A DNA stretch of 64,000 bases, taken from Coffea arabica. Lineage: Eukaryota > Streptophyta > Magnoliopsida > Gentianales > Rubiaceae. Below the pieces are notes generated by a model. That model saw nothing but the letters and a program-made list of their open reading frames with translations, made no database searches and had not been told where the DNA came from. Where the stretch lies: positions 18,298,501-18,362,500 of the forward strand of contig NC_092323.1 of assembly GCF_036785885.1 (NCBI RefSeq), read 5' to 3'. Positions 34,090-45,641 of the stretch are shown piece by piece (within the stretch, counting starts at the first letter, position 1; the number at the start of each line of letters is the position of its first letter). The position numbers and the translations under genes were made by a program.

Positions 34090-35160
34090 TATCTATTATG
34101 CCTTGGAGACATTTTTGTTCCTTTGAATGTGTTTTGCCTCATCATTTCTTTTTCTTTGTTTCAAAAAATCAACTTCAAACGAGATCCACTTCTTCAAAAG
34201 TAGTGAAAAGATGCAAACTTGATCTCAATATTCAAATAAATAAATAAATTAGAAGGGTGAATATGTAAAAAAAAAAAATTCAGGCTTTTAAATCATGCAA
34301 GATTGAAAGAGACAAGTGAATTGAGTAATTTGTGTAACATTAGCACATAAACCAATCTCATAAATGAAAATCAAATTCATGCTGTGAAGGCTGTAAAGTA
34401 GAAATCATGATGCATTACATATGAATTAAGTGGATCTGTGCATTAATGTGAATTTGAAGCTAATGGAAATGTTCAGAGACAAAATTGGATGTTTTAGGAG
34501 TTTGAACTCCAAAAACCACAAATGCAATTTAATTAAGAATTAATCTTTCTTATATTAACACAGTAAAGGTTTTTTTTTTTAATCACTAGCTGCTTTTAAT
34601 GTATGAAACATGGTTTTTATTTAAATTTGAAAATTTATTTTTATTAATATGTGTCATGTATCCACATCTGCTAATATAAATGATGCTTTACGTATGCTCA
34701 AGATGTAGGAAACATTAATCCAAAAATTAATTAAACCTATTATATTACTTATCAATTAACCCATATGAAATCATTTATTCCGTTACAAATTAAGTTTGAA
34801 TATCTAATTCAGCAATCTTTTTGGACCACTATATCACCAAGTATCAATGAGGACTCGTTGAGTTGCAGTTCAATCATCCTGAATAGTCTTTGAGAGTTGA
34901 CCATCTGAGAAGGGGGCAATTTGATCACCCATTTTGGGCAGGCACTAGGACCGAGAGTGGAACCAATAATGGGAAAACAGAATTTGTCACAAAAAGCCAA
35001 AAGGAAATCATATTTCAGCTAAGTAAACCAGAATCTGATCATGTTACCAATGCTACATCTTTCATCTCTCTCACATGGCAAGAAAGAAAATAGTCTTGCT
35101 GGCTCATCACAATGTGAATAATACACTTATCCGAGTCTAGCAAGTTTCATACCTACAGGA
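34090..35160 (+). repeat. Duplicated segment E of the PPR/kinase unit
   Basis: 34110-34805 matches 44500-45110 closely (GTTTTGCCTC.TCATTTC, CAAACGAGATCCACTTCTTC, then CACAGTAAAGG), apart from an interval near 34380-34480 that is missing in the second copy. 35090-35160 matches 24780-24850 of unit A. The match to 44500-45110 stops after GTTTGAATATC at about 34805, where the other copy carries a different insertion. Confidence 0.75.
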
Positions 35161-35224
35161 TTCGGCTCGAGAAGCACCCGCAGAGTCCAATTCTTACTCG
35201 AGGGTGAAGGTCTAATCTAGAACT

Positions 35225-35365
35225 TTTCAAGGCACCACGAGTCGAACTTGCAATCTCCCGTTTGCATTAACAACTCACTTATCAGCAGTAAATTTGGTTC
35301 AGTTAGCAAGAACGAGTTACTTCTTCACAAAAGGTTGTGTATTTGAATCCTCCTCCCTGATCCGT
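35225..35365. mobile_element. Two tRNA-like SINE fragments in opposite orientation, tentative
   Basis: 35225-35275 on the minus strand contains a strong box B (AGTTCGACTC). 35290-35355 on the plus strand contains GGTTCAGTTAGCAAGAACG and GGTTGTGTATTTGAATCC, like box A and box B. Neither folds into a clean cloverleaf by eye, so I do not call a tRNA. Confidence 0.35.
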
Positions 35366-36234
35366 GGTGGTGATCAGAGCCGAATCCACCATAATCTCTT
35401 GGTTTCATGATTGGGATACAGTATTCATCAGGGATATATGCTATATGGGTGCCCTATTTTGACTCCGTGTCTCTTAATTGCCATTTACCATCCTGAGATG
35501 GATGAGTCTAAACTGCAAAAATTACTTCAAATCACATCTTAGATAACACCAGTTCAAATGGAGTTGTGAGAAGTGTAAGGGCAAGTCTTAATTCTATTTT
35601 ATTTTATTTCTCCTTGACAAACATTTAAGGACGAGTCTTACATTGAATTTTTATTAATATGTAAGCGAACATGCAATAGAACAGTCTAAAATTTACGTGC
35701 TGTGCTTTGTCTTTCTTTAAACGTCTTCTATTTTACAATGCTTCAAAATCCCATGTTCATTAAAAAAGATACCGACTAACAGACAACTTAATTATTTGGA
35801 AGCAATAAATATTATTTTTTTAATAGCTTATATCGGAGGTTTCCAAGTTTTGTGAAATAGTATCCAAATTGTAAGACGAAAAAATTTATCTTATTTCTGA
35901 ATGCAGAACAGAAAAAGTTCACGATAAATATTTTCTGTAAATGGGTTTTTTTTTTTGTAGTAGCATCTATTCTCTATTGTTAGGTTTGTTTCTGATGAAT
36001 CTGATCACAATATTCATTCCTACTCCCTGCAGTAAATTTGAATTATTTACTGAAAAGATACTACTCAGCATAGAATGGAAATACTGCATTCATATATATG
36101 TTGAATTAATACTTGTGACCATTATTTATTATTGTTTGATAGAATGGAAATGAGAGATATTTGTTGCTTTTGCTGGTTACTATCGTGCATGATCTGCACT
36201 ACTAATGTGAATGACCTCTCTGCAGTAATTGTAA
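35366..36234. other. Intergenic region, nothing recognised
   Basis: AT-rich. The open frame 35941-36153 is hydrophobic low-complexity sequence without a family match. Confidence 0.35.
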
Positions 36235-36680
36235 AATATCTGTTTGGGCATATGTGGTAAACCTCAAACCTGGAAAGAAAGGCCTAGACTGAACCACCAG
36301 CAAAGAATTTCTTTTGATACAACACGCGGCTTGGGGGTACCTGTCTGGGCATTGCAATCAGAAAATTGTACACATAGATTTGAAGGCTGCAAATATCCCA
36401 TCTGGATCATGAGTGTGAAGCTAGCTGTTCTTTAGTGGATACAAAACTAATGCATCACAACTCGAGTCTAGGGAACTATATATGGGATACTATCCTCTTA
36501 CTATTTCTTTGACTGGAAATTAAAGCATCCGGAGAAGACAGACAGAACAGATGTAATTGAATATGGTATAACTCTCTTGTTGGACTTGTAACCAGTCCGC
36601 GTGCAATAGATCTCTCTGGGCTTGAAGAAGAGGAGGATGTACTACTGCTACATCATCGTGTGAGTTATATCTATCATTCA
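36235..36680 (+). pseudogene. SERK-like kinase fragment, C-lobe exons (copy E)
   Basis: Contains LKPGKKGLD (subdomain V-VI linker), a broken helix, then GHCNQKIVHIDLKAANI at about 36345-36395 with the same His-Ile-Asp change as copies A and C, followed by a frameshifted activation segment and C-lobe. No PPR copy remains directly beside it; unit E has lost its PPR gene. Confidence 0.7.
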
Positions 36681-37109
36681 TTCGCTTGTGAAATTCAGAC
36701 GGACTCAAGCTCTCCGTCTCATCATCGACAGCATCATACTTTTCTTTTTAAATTGTTCCAAAATATTTGTCATGTTCAAAATTTCTAACTACTTTATACG
36801 TTGAAATTTCTCTTATACGTGCCTTTCATTAGTAATGCATAAAGATAAATGTGATGTGATTGATTGCTTTTCATTTCTTACTTTGACCAGCACACGATTA
36901 AGGACAAAGCTGGAACGAAAGGGAAATTTTTTTTTTTGTAGAGTGTAATATATTATCTTTCTTCTCTCGTATACCAATAAAAACATAAGATTTGAAATAA
37001 AGAAAGACATAAGATTTTTACATACCTTCAAAGTCACTATTTGCATTTCCTCTTTATTCTAAATTTATTATCATTTTCTTTTAGAATCAACTTTATATCT
37101 ATATATGAT

Positions 37110-37345
37110 TAAGGACACTAGAAGGATCGAAGTTGTACCGAAATATAGGAAGTTAATTCACTGTCATATTCTTTTAAAATCAATTTTATATGTATACGTG
37201 ACTAAAGTGTAATTCAAAGAATCGAAATTATACGAACTATAGGAAGTTCTTTTCTTCTTTTCTGATATTTTAATGTAATAGGCCTACTTTTGACTCAGAT
37301 AACTACTTCCTCCTGCCTCCTTTCAAATGAGCCGTTGAAAAAAAA
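37110..37345 (+). promoter_or_regulatory. PPR 5'-flank duplicate, now far from its gene
   Basis: Matches 54115-54325, the flank just upstream of PPR gene 3 (CGTGACTAAAGTGTAATT, TTTTAATGTAATAGGCC, CTTCCTCCTGCCTCCTTT, GCCGTT). Here it ends about 3.3 kb before PPR gene 2. In gene 3 the corresponding distance to the ATG is about 200 bp. Confidence 0.65.
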
Positions 37346-38119
37346 AGTGTGAACATATGATTTCAAAATGTAATTTTATAAAAATAATTTCAAATTTATA
37401 TTTAAATGATTATTCTATAAATGTCGACGAATACTCTCAAAATTTGAATTTTTCTACTCACTCAACTCAATACCAAGTAACTCGAACTTGATCAACACTA
37501 AAGTCGAACCTTAGACAAAACTACGTGCAAGTTCGAGTCAAATAGTTTGACTAAATTATACCCTTAAACTTGCCAAAATAAAATTTGTTACATGGCTCAA
37601 AAATTTTTACTTAATGGGGTAGTATTTAATTACTCTAGAAAATATATCTTTTCTATGTTCAAATATAACTACTATCAAGTTTATCTTAATCAAGTGTTGC
37701 AATAATAACAACAATGAGTGTGTTTGGATAGCCAAATAATGGCCATAAATTTTTTGCTTACATCACAAATATAATTTCCAACACACCTTTTTATCTCACA
37801 TACATCACATCACAAAAAGTGTTACAGTAATTATTCCAAACTAGTATAAATACCCGTGCTACTCACAGTAGATTTTTGAAAAAAATTACAATCTATGGAG
37901 GAATTAAAAAAAAAAGTAAAATATTATAATCACGGGCACATGAAAGTATATTTAAAAAAATGAAACTTTGTAACAATAGTTCAATATATGATAAAAATAT
38001 CTCCATTATTTATAAACTATCACTTTGATGAAGGTTGGATTCTGAAAAAAAATAGAAATCTATATCATAAATTGCGCGACATAAGGGTCCAATTAAATAT
38101 AATTGAATATTTAATTTGA

Positions 38120-40110
38120 TAAGTAAATGAAATACTTACAAACATTTTGCCTTTGATTTGATAATCTTCTACGAAGGTGTGAACATTCTTCACACCAATC
38201 GCCTCTAAGTACGAACACCAGTATTGGGGGTTTAATTAATTCTGTTGATTTTTGTGAAGTTTGTACTATAAATCAGAATGCACGATTTTTGCATGAATTA
38301 ATGTGTTGGTCGAACAATGCACCTCTATTTTCCTGACAATTAAAAGCATACATAATTCAAAATTATATTTTATTTTAGACAGTTTGTAAATAATATTATA
38401 TAAAAATATATACATATAAATAATGTATACCTTTGTTTTTAAATCTCTAAGATAAAAAATATCACAACGAAATATGAATAGTGCATGCTTGTCTTGAAGA
38501 GTGAGGTATAAGTTACCACTGGAATCTCTAACTTCTATGTTAACATTGTATATGTTAAGAAGAAATTGTGATGTATCATGCAAAAAATTATATTAAAATT
38601 CAAAATATATGAAAATAATTACCTGACAATAATGTCGACTACATCATTACAATGGATACACACCATTTTTGCAAAATGAGATTGACATGGTTGTCCACAA
38701 TTTTTGCATAACTCACGGTATATATTATCTATGTTGATACTTTGAATGTAAGCAAGTATCCGAAAATATTTAAGCTAAAACCATCCAAAGAATGTATAGA
38801 TTACAATTATTAATTCGAAACTACATGTAGATACTTGTTCATTACTTAATTAATTGAGAGGAATTGTACCGTAGGTAGAACTGCATATTCGGATATCCAT
38901 ATTCTCTTAGTATTTGATATCAACAATACTTGGGACATTGTAAAATTGCATGACCCCAACCACGTCACTAATTTCTGAGCACATTTATCATTCTCAAACC
39001 TGCAAATTTTTCAAATACATATTCATAAGGGTATGAAATATTATTAATAATTTAATATTATGGTATTTGTAAAACTTACCAACTGTGTAGGTATTGAGCA
39101 AAATCCAAGTAGTAATTGACATACAATTTTCTTGCTCAAATAGTATAAAGTGACGGTCCTGCACAATGTACTATATTATTGATAAACTATAAAAATTAAA
39201 TAAAATAAAGTGAAAATAAATTGAATTACCTTTATAATTTCTCACACAAATACCACAGGCTAGCAAAACATTATTTTTTGTAACAGTTTGACGGAAATGT
39301 TCACCATCATCAGAACTACTGTCAAACTTCATTTAGCGAATTTTGGTAAGTATAAATCAAAATTTGCAGAATGTAAAATATTTTAAAGATATTGAATCTA
39401 TTAACTAACCTTTTGTCAAGTAAAAGTATGTCACACTTAGTTTTATCATTGATAGATGTTTGATAGTGTGAACCAACAGATACAACTAAACCAATTAAAT
39501 CTGAAAAAGATCAAAAAGTATAAGTAATACCAGTTCAAATATACAGCTTAAATAGAAGAACAGTTTGACGCAAATGTTCACCATCATCAGAACTACTGTC
39601 AAACTTCATTTAGAGAATTTTGGTAAGTATAAATCAAAATTTGCAGAATGTAAAATATTTTAAAGATATTGAATCTATTAACTAACCTTTTGTCAAGTAA
39701 AAGTATGTCACACTTAGTTTTATCATTGATAGATGTTTGATAGTGTGAACCAACAGATATAACTAAACCAATTAAATCTGCAAAAGATCAAAAAGTATAA
39801 GTAATACCAGTTCAAATATACAACTTAAATAGAAGTATGGTTAATTAAGAATGAAATACCTATCAATTGCAAATCATTGTCCATGTGTTGTTCTGTATCT
39901 CTTAGTTTGACCAGATTAAACTTGAAACGGGGTATGGTTCCACAATCATCTAAAATATTCACTATCTTTGTATCATTTCCAAATGATAATTGGTACTGAT
40001 ATGGTGCAAGCCGATATTTAAGATCTGCTGGAATTACATATATATTTTGAAACCAATATACCTTGCCTTCATGGAGATGATTTGCGAAAATGTTTATTGT
40101 AGTGGGAAGG
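38120..40110 (-). pseudogene. Replication protein A 70-kDa subunit-like gene (RPA1), degenerate
   Basis: Minus-strand exon-sized frames follow RPA1 order. HLHEGKVYWFQNIYVIPADL then PRFKFNLVKL (about 39880-40100) resemble the start of DNA-binding domain A. IGLVVSVGSHYQTS then KCDILLLDKR (39420-39500 and again 39695-39780) resembles the second OB-fold. A zinc-ribbon-like CKNCGQPC...CIHC (about 38635-38720) followed by VNIEVRDSSGNLYLTLQDK (about 38460-38550) fits domain C. An exon-like VKNVHTFVEDYQIKGKMF (about 38140-38200) ends it. Stops and small-indel shifts occur and splice sites were not resolved. In the family, RPA1 binds single-stranded DNA. RPA-like ORFs are common in plant Helitrons, so an alternative origin is a Helitron fragment inside another element. 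Confidence 0.65.
39283..39835. repeat. Recent 277-bp tandem duplication inside the RPA1-like gene
   Basis: 39283-39559 and 39560-39835 differ at about 5 positions plus one length change by eye. The unit contains one exon-like frame (second OB-fold) and the short DSSSDDGEHFRQT segment, so an exon is duplicated head-to-tail. Confidence 0.9.
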
Positions 40111-40660
40111 TGGGTGAGGAGTGTTAGTTGGAGTAAGATGTGTAAGGAGTGTTAGTGGGAGTTAATGTCTTGTTTGAGGGGAACGTGGGAGTGCTAGTTA
40201 GAGTTAACTTCTTGTTTGAGAGAAACGTGGGGTATAACGTGCCCATAATATTTTTTATGAAATAAATTAAATGTAAAATACTAGAAAAATAGAGTTGAGA
40301 GTGAGAAGATTTGTGAAGGCTTATTGCTAAAAATCCCTTCTCAAATTTATATAAATAATAATATTTCAAATAATCTTCTATCCAAACTATCCAAACACAC
40401 TAATATCATCGTTCATAATCAATAATATCATCTCACCTGCTTTCTACAAAATAGCCTCTTTTTTATTATTATATTATTAAAAAAGGGGTCTGGGCATTGC
40501 TAGGCTTTTGATTGAGCTTTAATATCCGACACTCTGACGATGTCGTGGTAATTGAGAAAGCGCAATTGCCTGAATTTACCTCTGAAAATAATTTTCAACA
40601 ACCGAGCTTCAGAATTTGCCTGAAAAATCCCAGTAATTAGTTCATTCAGACCGGAAGACG

Positions 40661-42607
40661 ATGGTGATGATGATAATGAAGACGATGACGATGCAGAGAA
40701 GAGCTTCTTCTGCGGCGATTGTTTCCATTGCTCGGTCTCACGGAGCAGCGGCTTCATTAGGTACTCCTGCTCCTGCAGGTTGTACTACTCTTGCATCATT
40801 CCTCTCTGCATTCCCAAACCATAAACCCAATTTGGCTTTTTATTCTGCTATTAGTAGTAAATTTAAGAGCTCTTCTGAAAAAGCTCTGAAATTTCAACCT
40901 GAATTAAGGAATGATATTAATAATGTCAACAGTCTTGATGATGCTCTGAGCTTGTTCGAGCGGATGGTCTGGATGAGGCCTCTGCCTTCTGTTATTCAAT
41001 TCAATCAAATGCTGACTTGTATTGTTAAGATGAAGAATCATTATTCTTCAGTTATTTCCCTTTTTAGAGATATGTGTGTCCAGGGCATTCCTGTTGATGA
41101 GGCCACCCTTAATATAATGATTAATTGTTGCTGCGTTGTGGGCCGAGTGGATTTAGCATTTTCTACATTGTCTGGCTTCTTCAAACGTGGTTTTGTTCCT
41201 AATGTGGTCACCTTTGGCACTTTACTTAAGGGACTCTTCCGAGACCATAAGGTTCCTGAGGCGCAAGAATTGTTCAAAAAGATAATCAAAGAAAAACTTT
41301 GTAAACCCAATGAAACTATGTTGGGGATTGTGATAGATGGGCTCTGTAAGGCAGGAAACACTCAAACAGCCATTGAATTCCTCAGAGCAACGGAAAAACG
41401 AGGAAGTCCTTGTAAACCTGATGCAATTATTTACAATACTGTCATTGACAGCTTGTGCAAGGATAAAATGGTTGATGAAGCTCTTGCCCTCTTACAGGAG
41501 ATGATTGAAAAGGACATTCCCCCGAATGTTGTCACTTACAGTTGTTTGATTCAGGGTCTGTGCAGCTTAAGCAGATGGAAGGATGTTGACAAGCTCTTTG
41601 CTGAGATGAAGGCTTATAAAATTGTTCCAAATGTTATTACTTTTAATATAGTGGTGGATGCACTATGTAAGGAAGGGCATATAGAAGATGCTGAAGAGGT
41701 AGTCCAGATCATGATCCAGCAAGGTCAAAATCCCGACCTGGTCACATACAATTCGTTAATGGATGGATATTGTTTACAGAGTCGAATAGATGACGCAAGT
41801 GGAGTTTTCAATACCATGGTTGCTAGCGGCCTTACACCCGATCTCCATTGCTATGGTATTCTAATAAATGCCTATTACAAGACCAAGAAATTGGAAGCAG
41901 CCATGAAGCTCTTTCGAGAGATTCCACATAAAGGTTTAACACCTGGCATTGTTATTTATAACACTGTGTTGCAGGGGTTATTTAGTTCAGGAAGGTATCT
42001 TAGTGCACGAGAAATTTTCAACGAGATGCAAGCTTCTGGCATGAAGCCTAATTTTCACACTTACTGCGTGATGTTGGATGGGTTATGCAAGACTGGACAT
42101 ATTGATGAAGCATTGCAGTTATTCCATGCAATGGAAACTGATGGAACAAATCTTCACATAGAAATGTACAATATCATCCTTGATGGGTTGTGCAAAAGCA
42201 AGAGGCTCGATAGTGCTCGAGATCTTTTCAACATTCTCTCCCTTAAAGGATTGGACCCTAACGTCATAACATACAACACCATGATTTCTGGCCTGCTTTC
42301 AGAAGGTCTGCTCATCGAAGGTAAAGAGCTCATTGTAAAAATGGAAGAGAAGGGTTGCTTGGCAAATAGTGTTACATACAATGTCATTCTGCAAGGACTC
42401 CTTAAGGGAGGTCATTATGATGATGCAGTGGTCTATTATGAAGAAATGATTCATAGAGGATTCTTGCTGGATGCATCTACATTTTCCATTTTACTTGATT
42501 TATCTGCTGAGAATCAGAACAATCCTTCTGTGCTAATGTTGATGCTGAAGATTGATCCCGATAGCAAGAAGTTCATGGATGGGGGACAAAGAGGACCTTC
42601 ACATTAG
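40661..42607 (+). CDS. RFL-type P-class PPR protein (gene 2)
   Basis: 648 aa, intronless. It shares the presequence QRRASSAAIVSIARS with its paralogues, preceded here by extra Met/Thr residues. The true start may be one of the later ATGs (40673, 40682 or 40691), closer to the starts of genes 1 and 3. About 14 PPR motifs plus a partial one end in KIDPDSKKFMDGGQRGPSH. The first five motifs are nearly identical to gene 3; later motifs diverge from both paralogues. Residue 5/35 pairs are dominated by N-N and N-D (predicted C and U). Its leader (40600-40655) matches that of gene 3, but the conserved promoter-proximal flank lies 3.3 kb upstream because of inserted elements. Confidence 0.93.
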   Translation: MVMMIMKTMTMQRRASSAAIVSIARSHGAAASLGTPAPAGCTTLASFLSAFPNHKPNLAFYSAISSKFKSSSEKALKFQPELRNDINNVNSLDDALSLFERMVWMRPLPSVIQFNQMLTCIVKMKNHYSSVISLFRDMCVQGIPVDEATLNIMINCCCVVGRVDLAFSTLSGFFKRGFVPNVVTFGTLLKGLFRDHKVPEAQELFKKIIKEKLCKPNETMLGIVIDGLCKAGNTQTAIEFLRATEKRGSPCKPDAIIYNTVIDSLCKDKMVDEALALLQEMIEKDIPPNVVTYSCLIQGLCSLSRWKDVDKLFAEMKAYKIVPNVITFNIVVDALCKEGHIEDAEEVVQIMIQQGQNPDLVTYNSLMDGYCLQSRIDDASGVFNTMVASGLTPDLHCYGILINAYYKTKKLEAAMKLFREIPHKGLTPGIVIYNTVLQGLFSSGRYLSAREIFNEMQASGMKPNFHTYCVMLDGLCKTGHIDEALQLFHAMETDGTNLHIEMYNIILDGLCKSKRLDSARDLFNILSLKGLDPNVITYNTMISGLLSEGLLIEGKELIVKMEEKGCLANSVTYNVILQGLLKGGHYDDAVVYYEEMIHRGFLLDASTFSILLDLSAENQNNPSVLMLMLKIDPDSKKFMDGGQRGPSH

Positions 42608-42729
42608 TTGTAACATGTTGGTCCTGCAGTTTTTTGGCTCCTGATGTTTAATTTGCTGGTAGAAATGTTAATAAGGTTCACATTTGATCCTTTTATCACT
42701 TATCATCTTTGTTTAGAGGAGGTCTCTTG

Positions 42730-42930
42730 GTGATATTTTGTGAAATACCTCAGAGAGCATCAGTCTGGTGGAGAAGCCGCATTCCTTAGGCAAGTTCAAT
42801 TGTTAGGTGTATCAGGTCACAGAAAGTTGGTGCAGTTAATTGGATTTGTACAACTTCTTCTCAAGACTTCTTCTTTACCTTTTCATGGAGAACTTCAATG
42901 TGGCATGTCACTTAAGTGGTAACTTGTACA
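42730..42930 (+). pseudogene. SERK-like kinase fragment, N-lobe exon (copy B)
   Basis: KYLREHQSGGEAAFLRQVQLLGVSGHRKLVQLIGF: the catalytic Lys region is KYLRE instead of VKRLRD, and the conserved Glu is Gln (RQVQL for REVEL). The same frameshift as copy A precedes YLFMENFNVA. Position relative to PPR gene 2 matches copy A. Confidence 0.75.
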
Positions 42931-45066
42931 GGCTCTTTTTCTTCATTTTTCATGGGTGTTGGTACTTTAGCTTGCCTTTTAAGTTCAGTTCGGATAATTA
43001 CTATTTGAATTTGTTGAGTGTAAATATAGTTTGTGATATTCAATTTCTAGAAAAGTTTCAAACTGCATTTCTATAATTTGGAGGAAATTTTTTCATGTAA
43101 GAACGATAAAATAGTTACTTTTATTTCAATTGCTAAATGGAGTCAAAAGTTCCACCGGTTCAAAAGTCGACAAACTTTCTAGACCAGTTTCTTGCTTTGG
43201 ATTCATATTTTGATGTCCATAGTCATAGCCATTGGTTTTTTTCACAGCATTTGACTGAACCCGAACTTTTCAAGTATGATCCAGCAAAAAGTATTCTGAT
43301 TGTTTTTCCCTTTAATTTTTAATGCTGTACTAAGTTATATAGACATTTAGTGGAAGTGTAGCAAAAATATCATTCCCTTGCAATAACTTAGAATAATTTA
43401 TCACAGAAATTCTCTGTTTTTTTTTTTCTTCATATATTTCTCCTCATACATAAATCCACTTGGTTGTTGATTAACAATAGACATGATTATGGGATTCTTC
43501 AATATTAATATTTGGTTGTTCCTAAGTCGCAATAGTAACTAAAGAAAGGTTTTTATTGCAATACTGTACTTCTAATAGGTCACCATCAGCAATAGTCAGG
43601 AAAAAAAAAAGGAGAGTTTTACTGGCTCATCTTATCAACCAATTTCTTTTTTCTTGTTCTTGTTCTTTTTAGGTGGAGCAGGAGAGGGGTGGAATCTGAA
43701 TTGCAGAGTGTGAAGATTTGATGTCAACTCAGACTGGATAGAGACAATTAATCAGGTATTAAAATGGATGGAAATAGTCATCATGAATTTTATATGAGAG
43801 AAATCAGTTAAAGTGGTTAAGACTATTTCTTAATCACTCTTGGGAACAAATTTGATGGCTCTATAATTATATTTTGTTAAGTAACCTGTGCTTGAAAGTG
43901 ATGGATTATTTCTGTTGCCTGCGGAAGAAGTAAACTGTCTAGTGACTTATAAACAACATTGAGAAGTGATCTTTTGTTGATCTGCCATATAGCTCTTCCA
44001 TTCCATGCAGATTTTATTTGTATGGCTTTGATACTGCATGCACTAATTTGCAATGGGGTCATGTGTTGCATCCACCACCTTTCGTCCTGTGGTGGAGGCT
44101 TAACTTACTGCTCATAGCTACTGTGGCTGCTACGATTCGTACAAAAACAGAGTACACAAGAGAGAACCTCTGCGGGCAAGCACTGGGTTGCATTTCAAGG
44201 AAACCCTGATCTAGATGAACTTTCGTTTAACATCCAATCCAAAGCCAACTTTAATTTAAAAGAGCTTTATCCTGCCATTGATTGGGTTGTGATGCTAGAC
44301 CAAACCATTTGGGAATTAAATTGGAATTTGGTTGGATGTTGAGCCAAGTTCATCTGAATCGAGGCTGGAATGGATGTCCAATGCCTTGTCGAAGAACTTG
44401 AGCCATCCCATGATTTATTTTCAGTAGCACCACCAATATCACACCACCTCCTCCGCAATTGCCTAAGTTTTCGCTTGATTGGGTCTTCTCAAAAATGCAA
44501 CTCGATTTTTGTTCCTTTGAATATGTTTTGCCTCGTCATTTCTTTTTCTTTGTTTCAAAAAATCAACTTCAAACGAGATCCACTTCTTCAAAAGTAGTGA
44601 AAAGATGCAACCTTGATCTCAATATTCAAATAAATAAATTAGAAGGCTGAACATGTAAAAATATTTCAGGTTTTCAAATCATACAAGATTGAAATCAACA
44701 AGTGAACTGAGTAATTTGTGTAACATTAGCACGTAGACCAATCTCATAATTGCAAATCAAATTCTTAAGAGACAAAATTGGATGTTTTAAGAGTTTGAAC
44801 TCCAAAAAACCACAAATGCAATTTAATTAAGAATTAATCTTTCTTATATTAACACAGTAAAGGTTTTTTTTTTTTTAATCACTAGCCGGTTTTAATGTAT
44901 GAAACATAGTTCTTATTTGAATTTGAAATTTTATTTTTGCACATATGTGTCATGCATCCACACCTACTAATATAAATGAACCTTTACGTAAACTCATGAT
45001 GTAGGAAACATTATCCAAAAATTAATTAAATCTATTATGTTACTCATCAATTAACCCTATATTCAA
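42931..45066. other. Duplicated intergenic segment (copy B), no gene
   Basis: 42931-43900 matches unit A (24046-25100). 44210-44400 matches 26430-26600. 44500-45110 matches 34110-34805. The kinase C-lobe exon expected near 44080 is absent, so this copy has a deletion. Small open frames are not conserved. Confidence 0.6.
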
Positions 45067-45641
45067 TCATACAAAATCATTTATTCCGTTACAAATTAAG
45101 TTTGAATATCGAAAGACACTATTTACTAGTGATCTTTCTAAAAATCCTTTAGACTCTTCGTATGATAATTTATTTATGGAAACAACTAATCTTAATCCAA
45201 TTTTCCATTTATCTATCGCTTCATCTGTATTTTTTACACAGTCTAAATCTAAAAATGTTCTAAAAGGAAATATAGTTTCAGGTGTGGTCCTATCTAAAAG
45301 TGTATAGCATTCATTATCTAAATAGCCTTTTTGCTTTGCTATGTTCATTAATGATGAAATAAAAGAGTTTCTTGACCAGGTTTGTGCCTAGCATACGAAG
45401 ATGCGGGTCTACTAGTTGAAACTATACCATTTATGTTTGGGTTTATTTCTGGTTTTGTATTTATCATCAGATCATTAAGTTTATTATTTATATTTTCTAT
45501 TTCAGAATCTGAAAGACAAATAAAATTATCTTCAGACTCACATTTTATTATCTTCAGACAAATAAATAGGTAGACGCCATATGAAGAAGGCAATTGGGAA
45601 AGGAGAGAGAATTGGAGCTGAGAAGGAATTGAGGGAATCAA
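45067..45641 (-). pseudogene. Possible endogenous pararetrovirus-like or gag-like remnant
   Basis: Two adjoining minus-strand frames (45641-45348 and 45348-45067) that look like one protein with a frameshift near 45360. The upstream part is Asn/Glu-rich (SDSEIENINNKLNDL). The downstream part has TPETIFPFRTFLDLD followed by DEAIDKWKIGLRLVVS, a pattern I associate, with low certainty, with the coat-protein region of endogenous caulimovirids. It could equally be a retroelement gag or an unknown host gene. Homology with segment E stops at about 45110, consistent with an insertion starting there. Confidence 0.35.

Larger units (their letters stand above)
37717..40401. mobile_element. 2.7-kb element with 15-bp terminal inverted repeats carrying an RPA1-like gene
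   Basis: Ends are AGTGTGTTTGGATAG (37717-37731) and its exact reverse complement (40387-40401). The flanking triplets are TGA and TAA if the first A and last T are read as flank, possibly a decayed TWA duplication of PIF/Harbinger type; the superfamily is not settled. No transposase seen. The interior holds a degenerate replication protein A large-subunit-like gene on the minus strand and a recent internal tandem duplication. Confidence 0.6.

Noticed and set aside
35300..35355. Possible tRNA gene
   Set aside because: Box A and B resemblance without a foldable cloverleaf or acceptor stem; better explained as a SINE fragment.
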